Origin: an uncultured Myxococcales bacterium
Lineage (GTDB): Bacteria; Myxococcota_A; Bradymonadia; UBA7976; UBA1532
Direction: 5' to 3'
DNA length: 64,000 nucleotides
Assembly: GCA_903847385.1 (NCBI GenBank)
Contig: CAINDO010000565.1
Location: forward strand, 1-64,000
Positions 47,271 through 57,706 of this stretch are shown here, piece after piece. Position numbers and translations under genes: made by a program. The first letter of the stretch is position 1, and every line of letters begins with the position of its first letter. The notes under the pieces are model-generated. The model made no database searches. It was not told the origin of the DNA and worked only from the letters and a program-made list of their open reading frames with translations.

Positions 47271-49431
47271 GCGTGCCGACGTCGGCCTTGGCGAGGTCCT
47301 GGACCTTCAGGGTCCATTCGCCGCCGGCGGGCTTGCCGGCCAGCGAGGGCACGTCGAAGGACTTCTTGATGTCGTCCGCGCCGCCGCCGACCTTGTTCTG
47401 CAGCACGATGGACTCGCCGTTGCGCACGAGGGTGACGACCACGTCCCCGCTGTAGGGGTGCGTGATGTCCACGGTGACCTTGACGCTCGTGAGCGCGCCG
47501 GTGCCGGTCGAGGTCGCCAGGCTGGTGATGCCCGCCCGCTTGTTGTCCGGGATGGCGATGGGCGTGCCCGCGCCGGTGAACTTGCCGGTGGTGGGGGCGG
47601 CCGGGGCCGGGGGCGGCATGGCGGCGCCCTCGGTCACGAGCTCCACGGACCAGCCGTTGATCTTGCCCACGTCCTGCGCGGCGCCGTCGAACACGGACAG
47701 CGTCCACTCGCCCGTCGAGGCCAGGCCCGCGAGCTGAGGCGCGTCGAAGCTGCGCTTGAGGTCGTCGGCGCTGCCGCCGGCGCGGTCGTGCAGCACGATG
47801 CTCTGGCCGGCGTGCTGGAGCACGACGCGCAGATCGCCCACGTAGGGGTGGGTGATGTCGACCTTGACCACGGCGGTCAGGATCTTGCCGCCCTCGGCCA
47901 CCGTGAGCGTGCTGCTCACGCCGGCGGCGACGTTGTCCGGGATGTCCTTGGGCAGGTCTTTCGCGGTCGTCTCCGTGGAGCCCATGCCCGCCGGGGCGGG
48001 AGTGTCGAGAGTCGCCGGGAGGATCTTGCTCTCGACGAGCGCGGCGTACTCGATGTTGGGGTTCTCGTACTTGCGCACGGACGGGCCCTGGCTGAGGGGC
48101 TGCCAGGCGAAGTCCGGCCAGGCGTGGTCGTCCTTGGCCATCGCGTTGGACCACACGCCGTCGCCCACCACGCGCGCGGCGGGGTCGTCCGCCGGCTTGT
48201 CCAGGTAGAGCGTGTAGGTCAGCGTCCGCATCTCGATCTGGCTGCCCCAGAGGCGGTGCGCCTCGTTCGTGGAGGTGGGGTAGACGTCGTCGAGCACGTT
48301 GGCGACCGTGAGCTCCTCGTGGGGCAGGCCGTCCGTGACCCAGTGGAAGCTCGTCGTGACCTGGATGGGGTAGACGTCGATCTCACCGAGGTCGCGCTGC
48401 GTGGCGTTGCCCGTGCGGCGGTCGTACTCGGTCTGGGCGACCTTCGTCTTCACGGCGGCGTCCGTGTAGAGCTTCTCGAAGCGCGACACGTAGCTGCGCA
48501 CGGGCTGGTTCCAGACCTCGCTCCCCGTGAAGCGGTCGATCACGAAGCCCTTGTGCTGCAGGCCGAGCTGCGTGGCGAAGTAGATGTGGAACGCCGCCGG
48601 CGTGAGGTCCGCGTAGGCGCTGCCGGTGTTGTCCGGCTCCTCGCTGCGGCTGCCGAAGAAGCTGCTGGCGTGCTCCATCCAGGCCTCGGTCAAGAGGGCC
48701 TTGACCTCGCCGGGGGTGAACTCGACCGTCACGCCGTTCTCGGTGACGCTGCCGCGCTTGCGGGGCTCGGCCTCCATGAGCGAGGCGGCGGACCAGGCGT
48801 TGCAGTGGCCCCACCAGCCCTGCACGCCGGGCACGCCCTTGCCGTGCTCGAGCTGCTCGAACTCCGTGGCGGTGTCCACCGTGATGGCCGGCAGGCTGGT
48901 CTTGGCCATGTCCAGCTCGGTGTTCAGCGCGACGTAGGCCTTGCCGTCGTCCGTCTCGCGCCAGTCCTTGTCCGGGTTGTCGGCGATGTACTTGTTGAGC
49001 TTGCGCACCAGCGTGCGGAGCTGGTCCTGCTTGGGGCCGAGCTGCGCCTCGGTGACCTCGTGGTAGGTCTTGATGGCGTCCCACTCGATGCTGGCGGCGC
49101 GGCCCTTGAGGACGTCGATCTTCTCGGCGGCGGAAAGGCAGAACGACTTGCCCTGGTCGACGAGGGCCTGCGTGGTCGCGTTGGCGTCCACCCCGCGGCA
49201 CTCGGGGGCGCTGCTGAGCTTGTGGCGGTGGCTGATGCCGTTGCGGGTGTAGGCCCACCACGAGCCCACCCAGGGGGCGTGGGCCATCTTGCCCTGCAGC
49301 GGGAGCTGACCGAAGCGGACCTCGCCGTACACGGTGTTGTCGGCGGCGTGCGCAGTGGAAAAGGAGGACGTGAGGCCCGCGGCGCCGAGGGCGAGCAGGC
49401 CGGCGAGGGCGGTCGTGTGTCGGTTCTTCAT
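47236..49431 (-). CDS. Secreted transglutaminase-elicitor-type protein with two C-terminal proprotein-convertase P-domains
   Basis: 731 aa; signal peptide; GVQGWWGHCNAWSAASLMEAEPRK (putative catalytic Cys, TGase_elicitor-like); two P-domains with DITHPYVGDLRVVLQHAGQSIVLHDRAGGSADDLKRSFD and DITHPYSGDVVVTLVRNGESIVLQNKVGGGADDIKKSFD. Confidence 0.8.
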   Translation of the reverse strand: MKNRHTTALAGLLALGAAGLTSSFSTAHAADNTVYGEVRFGQLPLQGKMAHAPWVGSWWAYTRNGISHRHKLSSAPECRGVDANATTQALVDQGKSFCLSAAEKIDVLKGRAASIEWDAIKTYHEVTEAQLGPKQDQLRTLVRKLNKYIADNPDKDWRETDDGKAYVALNTELDMAKTSLPAITVDTATEFEQLEHGKGVPGVQGWWGHCNAWSAASLMEAEPRKRGSVTENGVTVEFTPGEVKALLTEAWMEHASSFFGSRSEEPDNTGSAYADLTPAAFHIYFATQLGLQHKGFVIDRFTGSEVWNQPVRSYVSRFEKLYTDAAVKTKVAQTEYDRRTGNATQRDLGEIDVYPIQVTTSFHWVTDGLPHEELTVANVLDDVYPTSTNEAHRLWGSQIEMRTLTYTLYLDKPADDPAARVVGDGVWSNAMAKDDHAWPDFAWQPLSQGPSVRKYENPNIEYAALVESKILPATLDTPAPAGMGSTETTAKDLPKDIPDNVAAGVSSTLTVAEGGKILTAVVKVDITHPYVGDLRVVLQHAGQSIVLHDRAGGSADDLKRSFDAPQLAGLASTGEWTLSVFDGAAQDVGKINGWSVELVTEGAAMPPPAPAAPTTGKFTGAGTPIAIPDNKRAGITSLATSTGTGALTSVKVTVDITHPYSGDVVVTLVRNGESIVLQNKVGGGADDIKKSFDVPSLAGKPAGGEWTLKVQDLAKADVGTLNGWTLDLAWR

Positions 49432-49436
49432 GGTCT

Positions 49437-50327
49437 TCACCGCGCCACCAGCACGCCGAGGGCGTTGGGGGTCTCGACGAGGAACGGCCACGGATCACCC
49501 GCGGCCCAGTAGACCTGCTCGGACGAGTCCGTGCCGCGGCCGTCGAGGTCGAAGTGGTAGTACTGGACATCGCGGTAGCCAGGGCGGGTGGCCTGCGCGA
49601 TGGCCGCCAGGGCCTCGGGCAGCTCGGGCAGGGGCTTCTTCTCGGCGTGCAGATAGGCGTTGGGCACGACGTAGGGGAAGCTCGGCTCCAGGCTGCGCAC
49701 GACCTGCCGCGGGTCGAGCTGCATGGTCAGACCGTTGGGGAAGTCCCCGCGCGGGCCGCTGTACGAGGTCACGCTGACGGGGCGCAGCAGGTCGTCCAGC
49801 ACCAGCTCCATGCGCTCCACGACCTCGCTCACGGCGAGCTCGTTCTCGGCGGTGATGAGCCGCGAGACGCTGCCCTGGGCGCGGCCCTGCGTGATGGCCA
49901 GCGTGGCGGTCTCGCGCTCGCGGCCGCCGATCGACGCCGTGCCGCGGGCCTGCACCTTGAAGTCGAGGACCACGAAGCCCGCGTCCGCGAGCGTGCCCGG
50001 GACCTCGGCCTGCAGCGGCAGGTCCTGCATCTGCACGCGGGTGTCCGAGCGCATCAGGTAGGCCACCTGCCAGCGGTCGTTCACTTTCCAGAACTCGCCC
50101 CGCAGGCCGAGCTGAGTCAGGGCGTTGGGGCCGTCCGGGTCGCAGTCGATGCAGTCGGCCTTGTAGCCGGCCGAGGAGAGCAGGTCCTTCGAGCCGGGAT
50201 CGGCGGCTTCGCCGGCGGCCTTGTCGTCGCCGGCGGGGGTGCCGCCGGTGCTCTCGGCGGTCGTCGGGGTGGCCTCGTCGCAGGCGAAGAGCGCGGCGGC
50301 GAGAAACAGCGGTCCGAGGGGACGCAT
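49437..50327 (-). CDS. Lipoprotein of unknown function, immediately upstream of the transglutaminase-like gene
   Basis: 296 aa; lipobox AALFAC; 5-nt gap to the downstream gene. Confidence 0.68.
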   Translation of the reverse strand: MRPLGPLFLAAALFACDEATPTTAESTGGTPAGDDKAAGEAADPGSKDLLSSAGYKADCIDCDPDGPNALTQLGLRGEFWKVNDRWQVAYLMRSDTRVQMQDLPLQAEVPGTLADAGFVVLDFKVQARGTASIGGRERETATLAITQGRAQGSVSRLITAENELAVSEVVERMELVLDDLLRPVSVTSYSGPRGDFPNGLTMQLDPRQVVRSLEPSFPYVVPNAYLHAEKKPLPELPEALAAIAQATRPGYRDVQYYHFDLDGRGTDSSEQVYWAAGDPWPFLVETPNALGVLVAR

Positions 50328-50339
50328 GGGGGGCTCCTG

Positions 50340-50379
50340 TCGAGGTTCGCGCGGCGCTCATGCAAGCGGCGCGCCTCGA
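50340..50379. promoter_or_regulatory. Interrupted inverted repeat/hairpin between 50429 and 50327 minus-strand genes
   Basis: TCGAGG(TT)CGCG...CGCG-CCTCGA arms read directly. Confidence 0.35.
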
Positions 50380-50428
50380 CTTTGGCAAGTGGATCTGCCC
50401 CCAAAAGCGCCGAACGCGGAATCGTCCG

Positions 50429-53400
50429 TCAGGGAAGACCCCGAACCGTGAACGACGGGCGGGCCCGATAGCCCCCCTGCGCCGTCAGGAAGTACCGATG
50501 ATCCACGTACACGAGCAGGCCCGAGGTGTTGGCCCCGGGCTGCACCTGCACGGCCTCGTCGTTCGTCAGGCGTTCGAGGGTGCCCTCGACCACGTTCAGG
50601 CGCATGATCTCGGCCTGCAGCGCCAACAGCGTGTCCGCGAAGACGAGCCGATTGGGCGGCGACAGCACGGTGCGGCCGAGCCCGAGGCCGGCGACGTCGC
50701 CGCGCTGGTAGAGCAGGGTGTACTCGTCGGCCCCGCCGCCCAGCACGTTGCCCGGGGGCGTGCTCAGGCGCAGGAGCGGCTGGGTCAGGCCGGCGCCGCC
50801 GCCGAGGGCCGACTCGAGCACCACCGTGCGCTCGTCGATCAGGAACACCTCGCTGGCCGTGCCGTTTCCGAGCAGGCCCAGCCGGGCCGCCGCGTTGTCG
50901 GCGAAGAGCGTGGGGGTGATCGCCGCGCTGTTCCAGTTCGTCGCCTGACTGGCCCGGACCAGCAGACGGAACTCCCAGGTGGCGTTCGCGAGGCGGTTCA
51001 GGCAGCCGATCCGGTCCTCCACGGCGTTGCCGACGACTCGGCTCGCGAAGCCGACCGCGTCGCACTGGGTCAGTCGGTTGCTGGCGGCCCCGGCGCCCAG
51101 GAGCTGCGTCTCCGAGTCCACGCTGGAGTGGGTGCGGTTGTTGGCGAAGTCGCGCAGGAAGTACTGCAAGGCCGTTCCGCCCAGGGCGCGGGTCGCGTGG
51201 AGCATGACTTGCGAGCCGTTCACGGCGACGTCGACCGGGGTGCGCCCGGCGATCATCGCCTGGGGCGCGCCGCCCAGGGCGATGGTCTCCGCCGAGATTT
51301 GCTTGAAGTCGCGGCAGGTCAGGTTGTCCGCAGTGCAGGCCCGGTAGGGCGTGCAGGCGGCATCCCCGGCGGCGCAGAGCACGCCCGTGTCGATCACCGT
51401 CAGCCGGAAGCGGGGCGCGTTGTTCGCCGCGGCCGTAAGCACCTCGACCCAGGCCAGGACGGTGCCGAACGTCGCGAAGCCCCGGCCCTCGGTCCAGGGC
51501 TGCACGTCGCCGGCGTGGGCCTGGGCGTGGGCGGGCAGGGCGAGCGCGAAGGTCACGGGGCTGCCGGCCACGTCGTTGCCGAACAGCGCCAGACCGGGGC
51601 GCCCGTTGGCCCGCGGGGCGACGTGGGCCGTCCAGCCGCCCAGGGGCCGCGGGTGGTTGCGCTCGGCGAGCACCTCGGGATCCAGGCCGCGCCAGGTCAG
51701 GTCCGTGGGGTCGATGCGCAGCAGCCGGGGCGTGCCGCTCGTCTCGTCCACCGTCATGAGGCGGTCGAAGTTCACGATGGTATCGTGCAGGGGGCCGGGG
51801 CGCTCCACGAGGCGCCGCGGCGAGGTGCCGGGCCCGGTGGAGAGCAGGACCCGGTCGTAATCCAGGCCCTCCCGGGTCGTCGTCACGACCGCCGCAAGCA
51901 GGCCGCCGTCCGTCGTCAACGCCTTGGGCGTGCCGCAGTGCTGGTCGTTCGGCTCGGTGCAGACCAGGTTCGGCAAGCCGCCCGCGGGGCGCACCAGGTC
52001 GAAACACACGCCCTTGAAACAGCCTTGCTGGGCGTTGCACGTGTTGGCCGCGCACACCCCCGCCGCCTGGGCGCTCCGGAAGTCGAGGCTGTTGACCTGG
52101 AACAGGCGCCGCTCCGAGGGCGCGGCGGTGGGCGTCAGGATGCCGGCGAGGCCGGTGCTGGTCGCCGTCAGGAAGGGCACCGAGCCGGCGAAGTCGGCGG
52201 GCAGCGTGATGTTCGCCAGGATCGCGCCTGCGCCCGACAGGAGCTTCACCCACGCCCGCGGGGCGGCGTTCGCGGTGAAGAGCAGGGTGTCGCCCGCCAG
52301 CGAGAAGTTCGCGGCCACGTCTGCGGGCGCGCCGGACAGATTGGCGTTCTGATACAGCGTCTGGGTGGTCACCGACTGCGCGGGGCTGTTCGGGCCCGAG
52401 ACCTGGTCGACGTTCAGCGGCAGGGCGTAGGCCTTCCAGGTGCCGACGTTGTTGGACACGGAGAACCGGACCCACACGACCATCCGGTCGCTCGCCCCGA
52501 GCCAGACCACCGCGGTGTTCGTGTCCACGGCCTGACCGGGCAGCGCGCAGCAGTCGTCGGCGAGGTCGGCGTCGTCCGCGGTCCCGGGCTCGCCGTCCGC
52601 TCCCGAGGGCAGTGCCCGGATCTCATGGGTGCCGCGGGGGTTCTGCGCCGTCGCCTCCTGGTACTGCGTGTAGAACAGCCCGAAGCTCGACTGCACCATC
52701 AGGGGCGCGACCCCGGCCCCGGGCAGGCAGTCGCGGAAGCAGCCCTCGGCGGTGCCGATCTGATGGGTCCCCTCGTGCTGCGAGCCGTCGTCCTGCGCCA
52801 TCAGATTGTAATGGCAGCGCCGCCCCTGCCCGAGCGCGTCGCAGCCCCGGGGGTTGGCCCAGGTGGTGCGCCCGCCGGCGAAGTCCGCCGAGTAGGCGAT
52901 GCCGGCCGGCGTCTCGTCCACGGCGCCGTAGCTCGTCTCGTCCATGTAGACGGTGCTGGCCTCGCTCGTGTTGCCGGCGTAGTCCACCGCGCGCAGGGAG
53001 AGCCCGTTCTCCTGTCCGGGCGCGAGGTCGAACGCGAAGCTGCCGGCGGCCGCTTCCTCGGGACGCGCGCGGGTCCACTGCGCGTTCACGCCGGCCAGCT
53101 TCTTCTCGAAGTGGGAGATGTTGGCGTCGAACCTCTCCATGGCCTGGAGCGTGAAGATCGTCACGCTGTCCGCGCGGACCTCGATCTCGTTGGGGAAGAG
53201 ATCCGGGGCGGTGGGCTGCACGGAGTCCTCTTCGATCAGCATGCAGGTCGGGGCCGAGGCCAGGCCGCCCCGGTCGTAGGTCCGAACGCAGTGGAACGTC
53301 TTGCTGTTCTCGTCGGGGAACACGGTCACGTACTGCGTGGCCGAGGGATAGCAGTCGGCGGAGCCCGGCGACCACGCCAGGGCCGCGGTGTCCAGGCAGA

Positions 53401-56400
53401 ACCCGGCGTGGCAGGTGCCCCGCCCCGCGCAGTCCCCGTCGGCGGTGCAGGTCTGCGCCGGGGCGTTCACGCTCTGCACGAAGTAGCACCCGAAGCTCTT
53501 GTCGGCGAGGCCCGCCGGCTGGATGGGGATGTTCACGGCGTCCGCGTTGACCACGCAGCGGCGGGTCCCGGGCAGCGCGCTCGTCGCGAAGCAGCCCGTG
53601 ATGGGCTCGCGCAGCGTCGGCGCGCTCGGTGGCACGTCGTCGATGGCCATCACCGCCAGCTCCGCGGCCTCGCCCGCATTGCCCTCGGCGTCCACCGCGC
53701 GCAAGGCGATGGTCGTCACCTTGTCGATCAGCACGGGGATGGAGAACGGGGGGGTCGGCGCGGCGAGGGGCACCCAGTCGGCCACGGCCGAGGTGCGCAT
53801 CTGCCACTGCCCCAGGCCGCGCTCGGGGTCGAAGTTCGCGTCCGTGTCCCGGGGGTCCACGCCCTCGGCGTCGAAGCCGATCTGCACGCGGCCGCCCCGA
53901 AGGCCGGGCGCGGCCTCGGGGTTGAGCACCGCGACGGCCTGCACCGCCGGCACCTCCGGCAGGCCCGAGAGGGGGCTGAACGCCGGCACCAGGGCCAGCG
54001 TGGGGGCGGCCGGGGCCTTCAGGTCGGTCAGGACGACGTCCCCCGCGTCGGCGTCGCCGCCCGCGCCGACCACGAGCCCCTGCACCTGCGCCGGGGCGTA
54101 GTCCGCGAGGGTCACCGAGAGGCTGTAGACGCCGGCCTTGAGGCCATCGAGCGCGAAGGTGCCGTCCTCGGAGGGGTTCACCTGGGCGGTGCCCGCGGGC
54201 AGGATCTCCACCAGGGCCGTCGTCGTCGAGACCGAGGGATCGTGATCGCCCAGCACGATCCGACCCACGATGCGGCCCGGGTTCACCGCGAGCCGGAGCG
54301 TGCCGACGTCCGTCTCGGCGTCCTCGGACACGACGGCGTTGGTGTCCTCGCTCGCGTAGGCCTCGCGCTCTGCGGTCACGAGCCAGTTTCCGGCCCGGAC
54401 CTCCGCCAACTGCCAGGCGCCGGCCGCGTCCGTCACGGTCGTCTCGACCACGCCGCTCTCGTGCGCCGCGGTCACGACCACCCCGGCCGGGCTCGCGCCG
54501 TCCCCCAGCTCGACCACGCCGTACAGCCCGCCCGTGGCGTAGGCGAGCGCGATGGTCCCGATGTCCGTCGTGAGGCCGGCCGTCACGCCGATGCTCGGCA
54601 GCGTCGTGGCGGCGTAACCGGCGCGGGTGAAGGTCACGGCGTAGCTGCCCTCGCGCAGCCCGCCCGCCAGGAAGGCACCCACGGGCGCGGCGGCGTTCGT
54701 CGTCGTCGGCGCGCCGCCGGCGGGGGTCACGGTCACGCCGGCGAGGGGCGCGGCGTCCGGCCCGACGACCGTGCCGGCGATCTGACCGGGCAGGATGGCC
54801 AGCAGCACGGAGTCCACGGCCACGGCGTCGCCGTCCACGTCCAGCGTGACCTCCTGTGCGCTCGGGGCGTAGTCCTCGCGCTCGACGGTCAGCGTGTAGG
54901 CGTCCACCGGGACCGAGGGGAACTCGATGCGGGCGCAGGGCCGCCCCCCGGGGAGGCAGTCGGGCACCAGGTAGGCGTTGGCCTCGAGCCGCGTGCTCTC
55001 GCCGGGCGTGCGCGAGCCGAGCCGGCCCACGACCGCGCCGTAGACGAGCGCCAGGGCCTCGGCGTCCAGCCGGGCGGCGTCCTCCACCGTCACGTCGACC
55101 GTCACGGCGCCCGTCGCCCGCGAGAGCTCGACGGTGCCCACGTCCACGTCGCCGCCGGCGGGCACGAGCACGTTGGGCACCGAGCCCACGCGGAACCGCG
55201 CGTCGCCGGGGCGGGAGACCTCCAGCGCGTAGGTGCCCGCCCGGATGTTCTCCAGCGCGAACGTCCCGGGCAGGACGACGGGCTCCACGCCCGGCGCGGA
55301 GCCCTCGTCCGTGGTGTCCTCGATGGCCGTGCCGGCGATGCTGACCCGCGTCCCCGCCGCCGTGCCGCCGCCCTCGGGCAGCACGCGGCCGCGCACCCGG
55401 CCGGGGAAGAGCGCGAGCCGGAGGTCCTCGACGGGCGAGACCCGGTCGCGCAGGATCGCCACGGTCCGCTGCTGGGACTCGAAGCCGGGCAGCGAGGCCG
55501 TCAGGACCGCCGTGGGATCCGCGCGCACGCCGAAGAAGCTGTAGCTGCCGTCCGCGCCGGTGTAGGCGACGGCCGAAGACCGGCCCGCCAGCGTGATGAT
55601 CGCGTTCTCCGGCGACTCGCCCTCGGGCACCAGGATCCGGCCCGTGAGCCCGCCCGTGGCGTAGGGCAGCGACTGCTCGCCCAGCTCCACGGCGCCGCCG
55701 GGGGAGAGCGTGACCGTGGGCACGATGAGCACGCCGTAGTCGTCGCCGCCGGAGAGCCGCAGCGCGTAGGTGCCCGGCCGCAGGCCGCTCAGCACGACCT
55801 CGCCGTGGCAGTCGGGGTGCCCGACGCCCTCCGTCCCCAGCAGCGCCGCCTCCAGCGAGGCGAAGGGCGCGCCGTTCTGCGCGTCACACGGCGAATCGGC
55901 GTCCACGGGCACCAGGCCCTCGGCGCTGAGCGTGAGGCGCAGCGTCGCCGGGTTCACGGCGAGCGCGATCTCCAGCGCGGGCGCGCCGACCGCCGCGGGC
56001 ACCGTGACCCGCTCGGTCTGCGCGATGTAGTCGTCGGACGTGACGAAGAGATCGTAGTCGCCCACGGGCAGCGCCGGGAAGTCGAACACACCCGCGCGCT
56101 CGCAGCGCCCGTCCGGCTGGGCGCCGGGCACGTTGGCGATGACGAGCTGCGTCCCGTGGGGCCCCGTGGCCACCACGGAGACGAGCACGGGGTGGGGCGG
56201 ACAGTCGGCGAGCACCACGCTCCCCGAGAGGGCGGCGCGGGCGTAGTCCAGACGCAGCTCGCCCAGATCCGTCGGGGTCGCCGCGTCGTCGGAGACGCTC
56301 ACGTTGAACCGCTGCAGCGTCTCGTACCCCGGGCGCACGACCTCGACGCTGTGGAAACCCGCCCGGGGCTCGACGCGGAAGTAGCCGTCGGCCTGGAGCG

Positions 56401-57706
56401 TAGCCTCGAGCGCGCCGCTGGTGGGCACGCGGACGTGGGCGTCGGGCAGAGTGCCGGCGGCGGGGTCCAGGGGCGGGCAGCCGGCCGTGTCCGGTGTCGG
56501 GGCGGGCGCCTCCCCGGGCTCCGGGGGGAACGAGACGCGGCCGCAGAGCACGCCGGGGCGCACCGCCAGTGCGAGGCTCAGGTCCGTCACGGGGGCGCCG
56601 TCGGCGACGACGACCTCGGGCGGGGCGCCGACCTGCGTGTAGCCGAACGCCGTCGCGCTCAGGGTGTAGGTGCCGGCGCGCACGGCCGCGAACTCGAACT
56701 CGCCCGTGGCCGAGGCCAGGGCGGGGTACTGGCGGTCGGCGTTGCCCAGGGCGAGCCGCACGGCGGCGGCGTCCCCGCCGTCGGCCAGGGTGACCCGCCC
56801 GGCGACGCGCTCGAAGGCCCAGGCCAGCGGCACGTCGCCCAGGTCGGCGACGACCGTGTCGTCCGCCGAGGGTGGCACCGTGAGCGGCGTGGTCACGGTC
56901 CGGTAGCCGGGCACGGCGGCCACGAAGGTCGCCGGCCCCTGGGGCACCGCCAGCGAGAACGCGCCGTCGGCCGCGGTGCGGGCCTCGACGACCTCGCCCC
57001 CGAAGGCCCGCACGGTCACGCCCAGGCCCTCCACGGGCCCCGGATCACCGGCGGGCAGCGCGAGCCTTCCGGCGACGCGGCCCGGCAGCGGCACGAGCAC
57101 CAGCGGCTCGGGCAGGTCGAGGGCCTCGCCGGCGCGGACCTCGAGGCCCGTCGCGGTGGCGGGCGTGTAGCCATAGGCCACGGCCGTCACGGTCTGCCCG
57201 GCGCAGGCGCGGGCGTCCGTGAGGGTGAAGTGCCCGGCATCGTCGGGCCGCGTACCGGCGCCGCCCCCGGGCTGGAAAACGGAGACCTCGGCCAGGCGCC
57301 CCCCGGGGCCGCCGGCGAAGCTCACCGTGCCGCGGAGCGTGCCCGTGGCCACCTCGAGCTGAAGGTCCGGCTGGGTGTGTTCGTCGCCGATCCCGAAGGC
57401 CGCCGTCGCGACGGCGACGCTCCGATGGCAGTCCAGGGCCACCGTCAGCAGGTGCGACCCTTCGGGGACCTCGGTGAGCGTGAACCGCCCCTCGGCGTCC
57501 GTCGTCGCCGAGACGGAGGTGTCCGCGAGGCCCACGGCCGCGCCCGCCGCCGGCGAGGCGTCCGGCCGCAGCACCCGCCCGTGCAGTGTGCCCAGCGCCT
57601 TGACGCTCGCCGGGGCGCCCGGGTCGTAGGGGTTGGTGGCCTCGACGTCCGTGCAGGCCTGGAGGGCCAGCAGAAGCAGTGCAAAGTACGACGGCAAGCG
57701 GCGCAT
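50429..57706 (-). CDS. Giant surface lipoprotein with about 15 carboxypeptidase-regulatory-like beta-sandwich repeats and a C-terminal propeller-like region
   Basis: 2425 aa; lipobox LQAC; repeats such as GRVLRPDASPAAGAAVGLADTSVSATTDAEGRFTLTEVPEGSHLLTV and GVVELGDGASPAGVVVTAAHESGVVETTVTDAAGAWQLAEVRAGNWLVTAER. Confidence 0.82.
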   Translation of the reverse strand: MRRLPSYFALLLLALQACTDVEATNPYDPGAPASVKALGTLHGRVLRPDASPAAGAAVGLADTSVSATTDAEGRFTLTEVPEGSHLLTVALDCHRSVAVATAAFGIGDEHTQPDLQLEVATGTLRGTVSFAGGPGGRLAEVSVFQPGGGAGTRPDDAGHFTLTDARACAGQTVTAVAYGYTPATATGLEVRAGEALDLPEPLVLVPLPGRVAGRLALPAGDPGPVEGLGVTVRAFGGEVVEARTAADGAFSLAVPQGPATFVAAVPGYRTVTTPLTVPPSADDTVVADLGDVPLAWAFERVAGRVTLADGGDAAAVRLALGNADRQYPALASATGEFEFAAVRAGTYTLSATAFGYTQVGAPPEVVVADGAPVTDLSLALAVRPGVLCGRVSFPPEPGEAPAPTPDTAGCPPLDPAAGTLPDAHVRVPTSGALEATLQADGYFRVEPRAGFHSVEVVRPGYETLQRFNVSVSDDAATPTDLGELRLDYARAALSGSVVLADCPPHPVLVSVVATGPHGTQLVIANVPGAQPDGRCERAGVFDFPALPVGDYDLFVTSDDYIAQTERVTVPAAVGAPALEIALAVNPATLRLTLSAEGLVPVDADSPCDAQNGAPFASLEAALLGTEGVGHPDCHGEVVLSGLRPGTYALRLSGGDDYGVLIVPTVTLSPGGAVELGEQSLPYATGGLTGRILVPEGESPENAIITLAGRSSAVAYTGADGSYSFFGVRADPTAVLTASLPGFESQQRTVAILRDRVSPVEDLRLALFPGRVRGRVLPEGGGTAAGTRVSIAGTAIEDTTDEGSAPGVEPVVLPGTFALENIRAGTYALEVSRPGDARFRVGSVPNVLVPAGGDVDVGTVELSRATGAVTVDVTVEDAARLDAEALALVYGAVVGRLGSRTPGESTRLEANAYLVPDCLPGGRPCARIEFPSVPVDAYTLTVEREDYAPSAQEVTLDVDGDAVAVDSVLLAILPGQIAGTVVGPDAAPLAGVTVTPAGGAPTTTNAAAPVGAFLAGGLREGSYAVTFTRAGYAATTLPSIGVTAGLTTDIGTIALAYATGGLYGVVELGDGASPAGVVVTAAHESGVVETTVTDAAGAWQLAEVRAGNWLVTAEREAYASEDTNAVVSEDAETDVGTLRLAVNPGRIVGRIVLGDHDPSVSTTTALVEILPAGTAQVNPSEDGTFALDGLKAGVYSLSVTLADYAPAQVQGLVVGAGGDADAGDVVLTDLKAPAAPTLALVPAFSPLSGLPEVPAVQAVAVLNPEAAPGLRGGRVQIGFDAEGVDPRDTDANFDPERGLGQWQMRTSAVADWVPLAAPTPPFSIPVLIDKVTTIALRAVDAEGNAGEAAELAVMAIDDVPPSAPTLREPITGCFATSALPGTRRCVVNADAVNIPIQPAGLADKSFGCYFVQSVNAPAQTCTADGDCAGRGTCHAGFCLDTAALAWSPGSADCYPSATQYVTVFPDENSKTFHCVRTYDRGGLASAPTCMLIEEDSVQPTAPDLFPNEIEVRADSVTIFTLQAMERFDANISHFEKKLAGVNAQWTRARPEEAAAGSFAFDLAPGQENGLSLRAVDYAGNTSEASTVYMDETSYGAVDETPAGIAYSADFAGGRTTWANPRGCDALGQGRRCHYNLMAQDDGSQHEGTHQIGTAEGCFRDCLPGAGVAPLMVQSSFGLFYTQYQEATAQNPRGTHEIRALPSGADGEPGTADDADLADDCCALPGQAVDTNTAVVWLGASDRMVVWVRFSVSNNVGTWKAYALPLNVDQVSGPNSPAQSVTTQTLYQNANLSGAPADVAANFSLAGDTLLFTANAAPRAWVKLLSGAGAILANITLPADFAGSVPFLTATSTGLAGILTPTAAPSERRLFQVNSLDFRSAQAAGVCAANTCNAQQGCFKGVCFDLVRPAGGLPNLVCTEPNDQHCGTPKALTTDGGLLAAVVTTTREGLDYDRVLLSTGPGTSPRRLVERPGPLHDTIVNFDRLMTVDETSGTPRLLRIDPTDLTWRGLDPEVLAERNHPRPLGGWTAHVAPRANGRPGLALFGNDVAGSPVTFALALPAHAQAHAGDVQPWTEGRGFATFGTVLAWVEVLTAAANNAPRFRLTVIDTGVLCAAGDAACTPYRACTADNLTCRDFKQISAETIALGGAPQAMIAGRTPVDVAVNGSQVMLHATRALGGTALQYFLRDFANNRTHSSVDSETQLLGAGAASNRLTQCDAVGFASRVVGNAVEDRIGCLNRLANATWEFRLLVRASQATNWNSAAITPTLFADNAAARLGLLGNGTASEVFLIDERTVVLESALGGGAGLTQPLLRLSTPPGNVLGGGADEYTLLYQRGDVAGLGLGRTVLSPPNRLVFADTLLALQAEIMRLNVVEGTLERLTNDEAVQVQPGANTSGLLVYVDHRYFLTAQGGYRARPSFTVRGLP

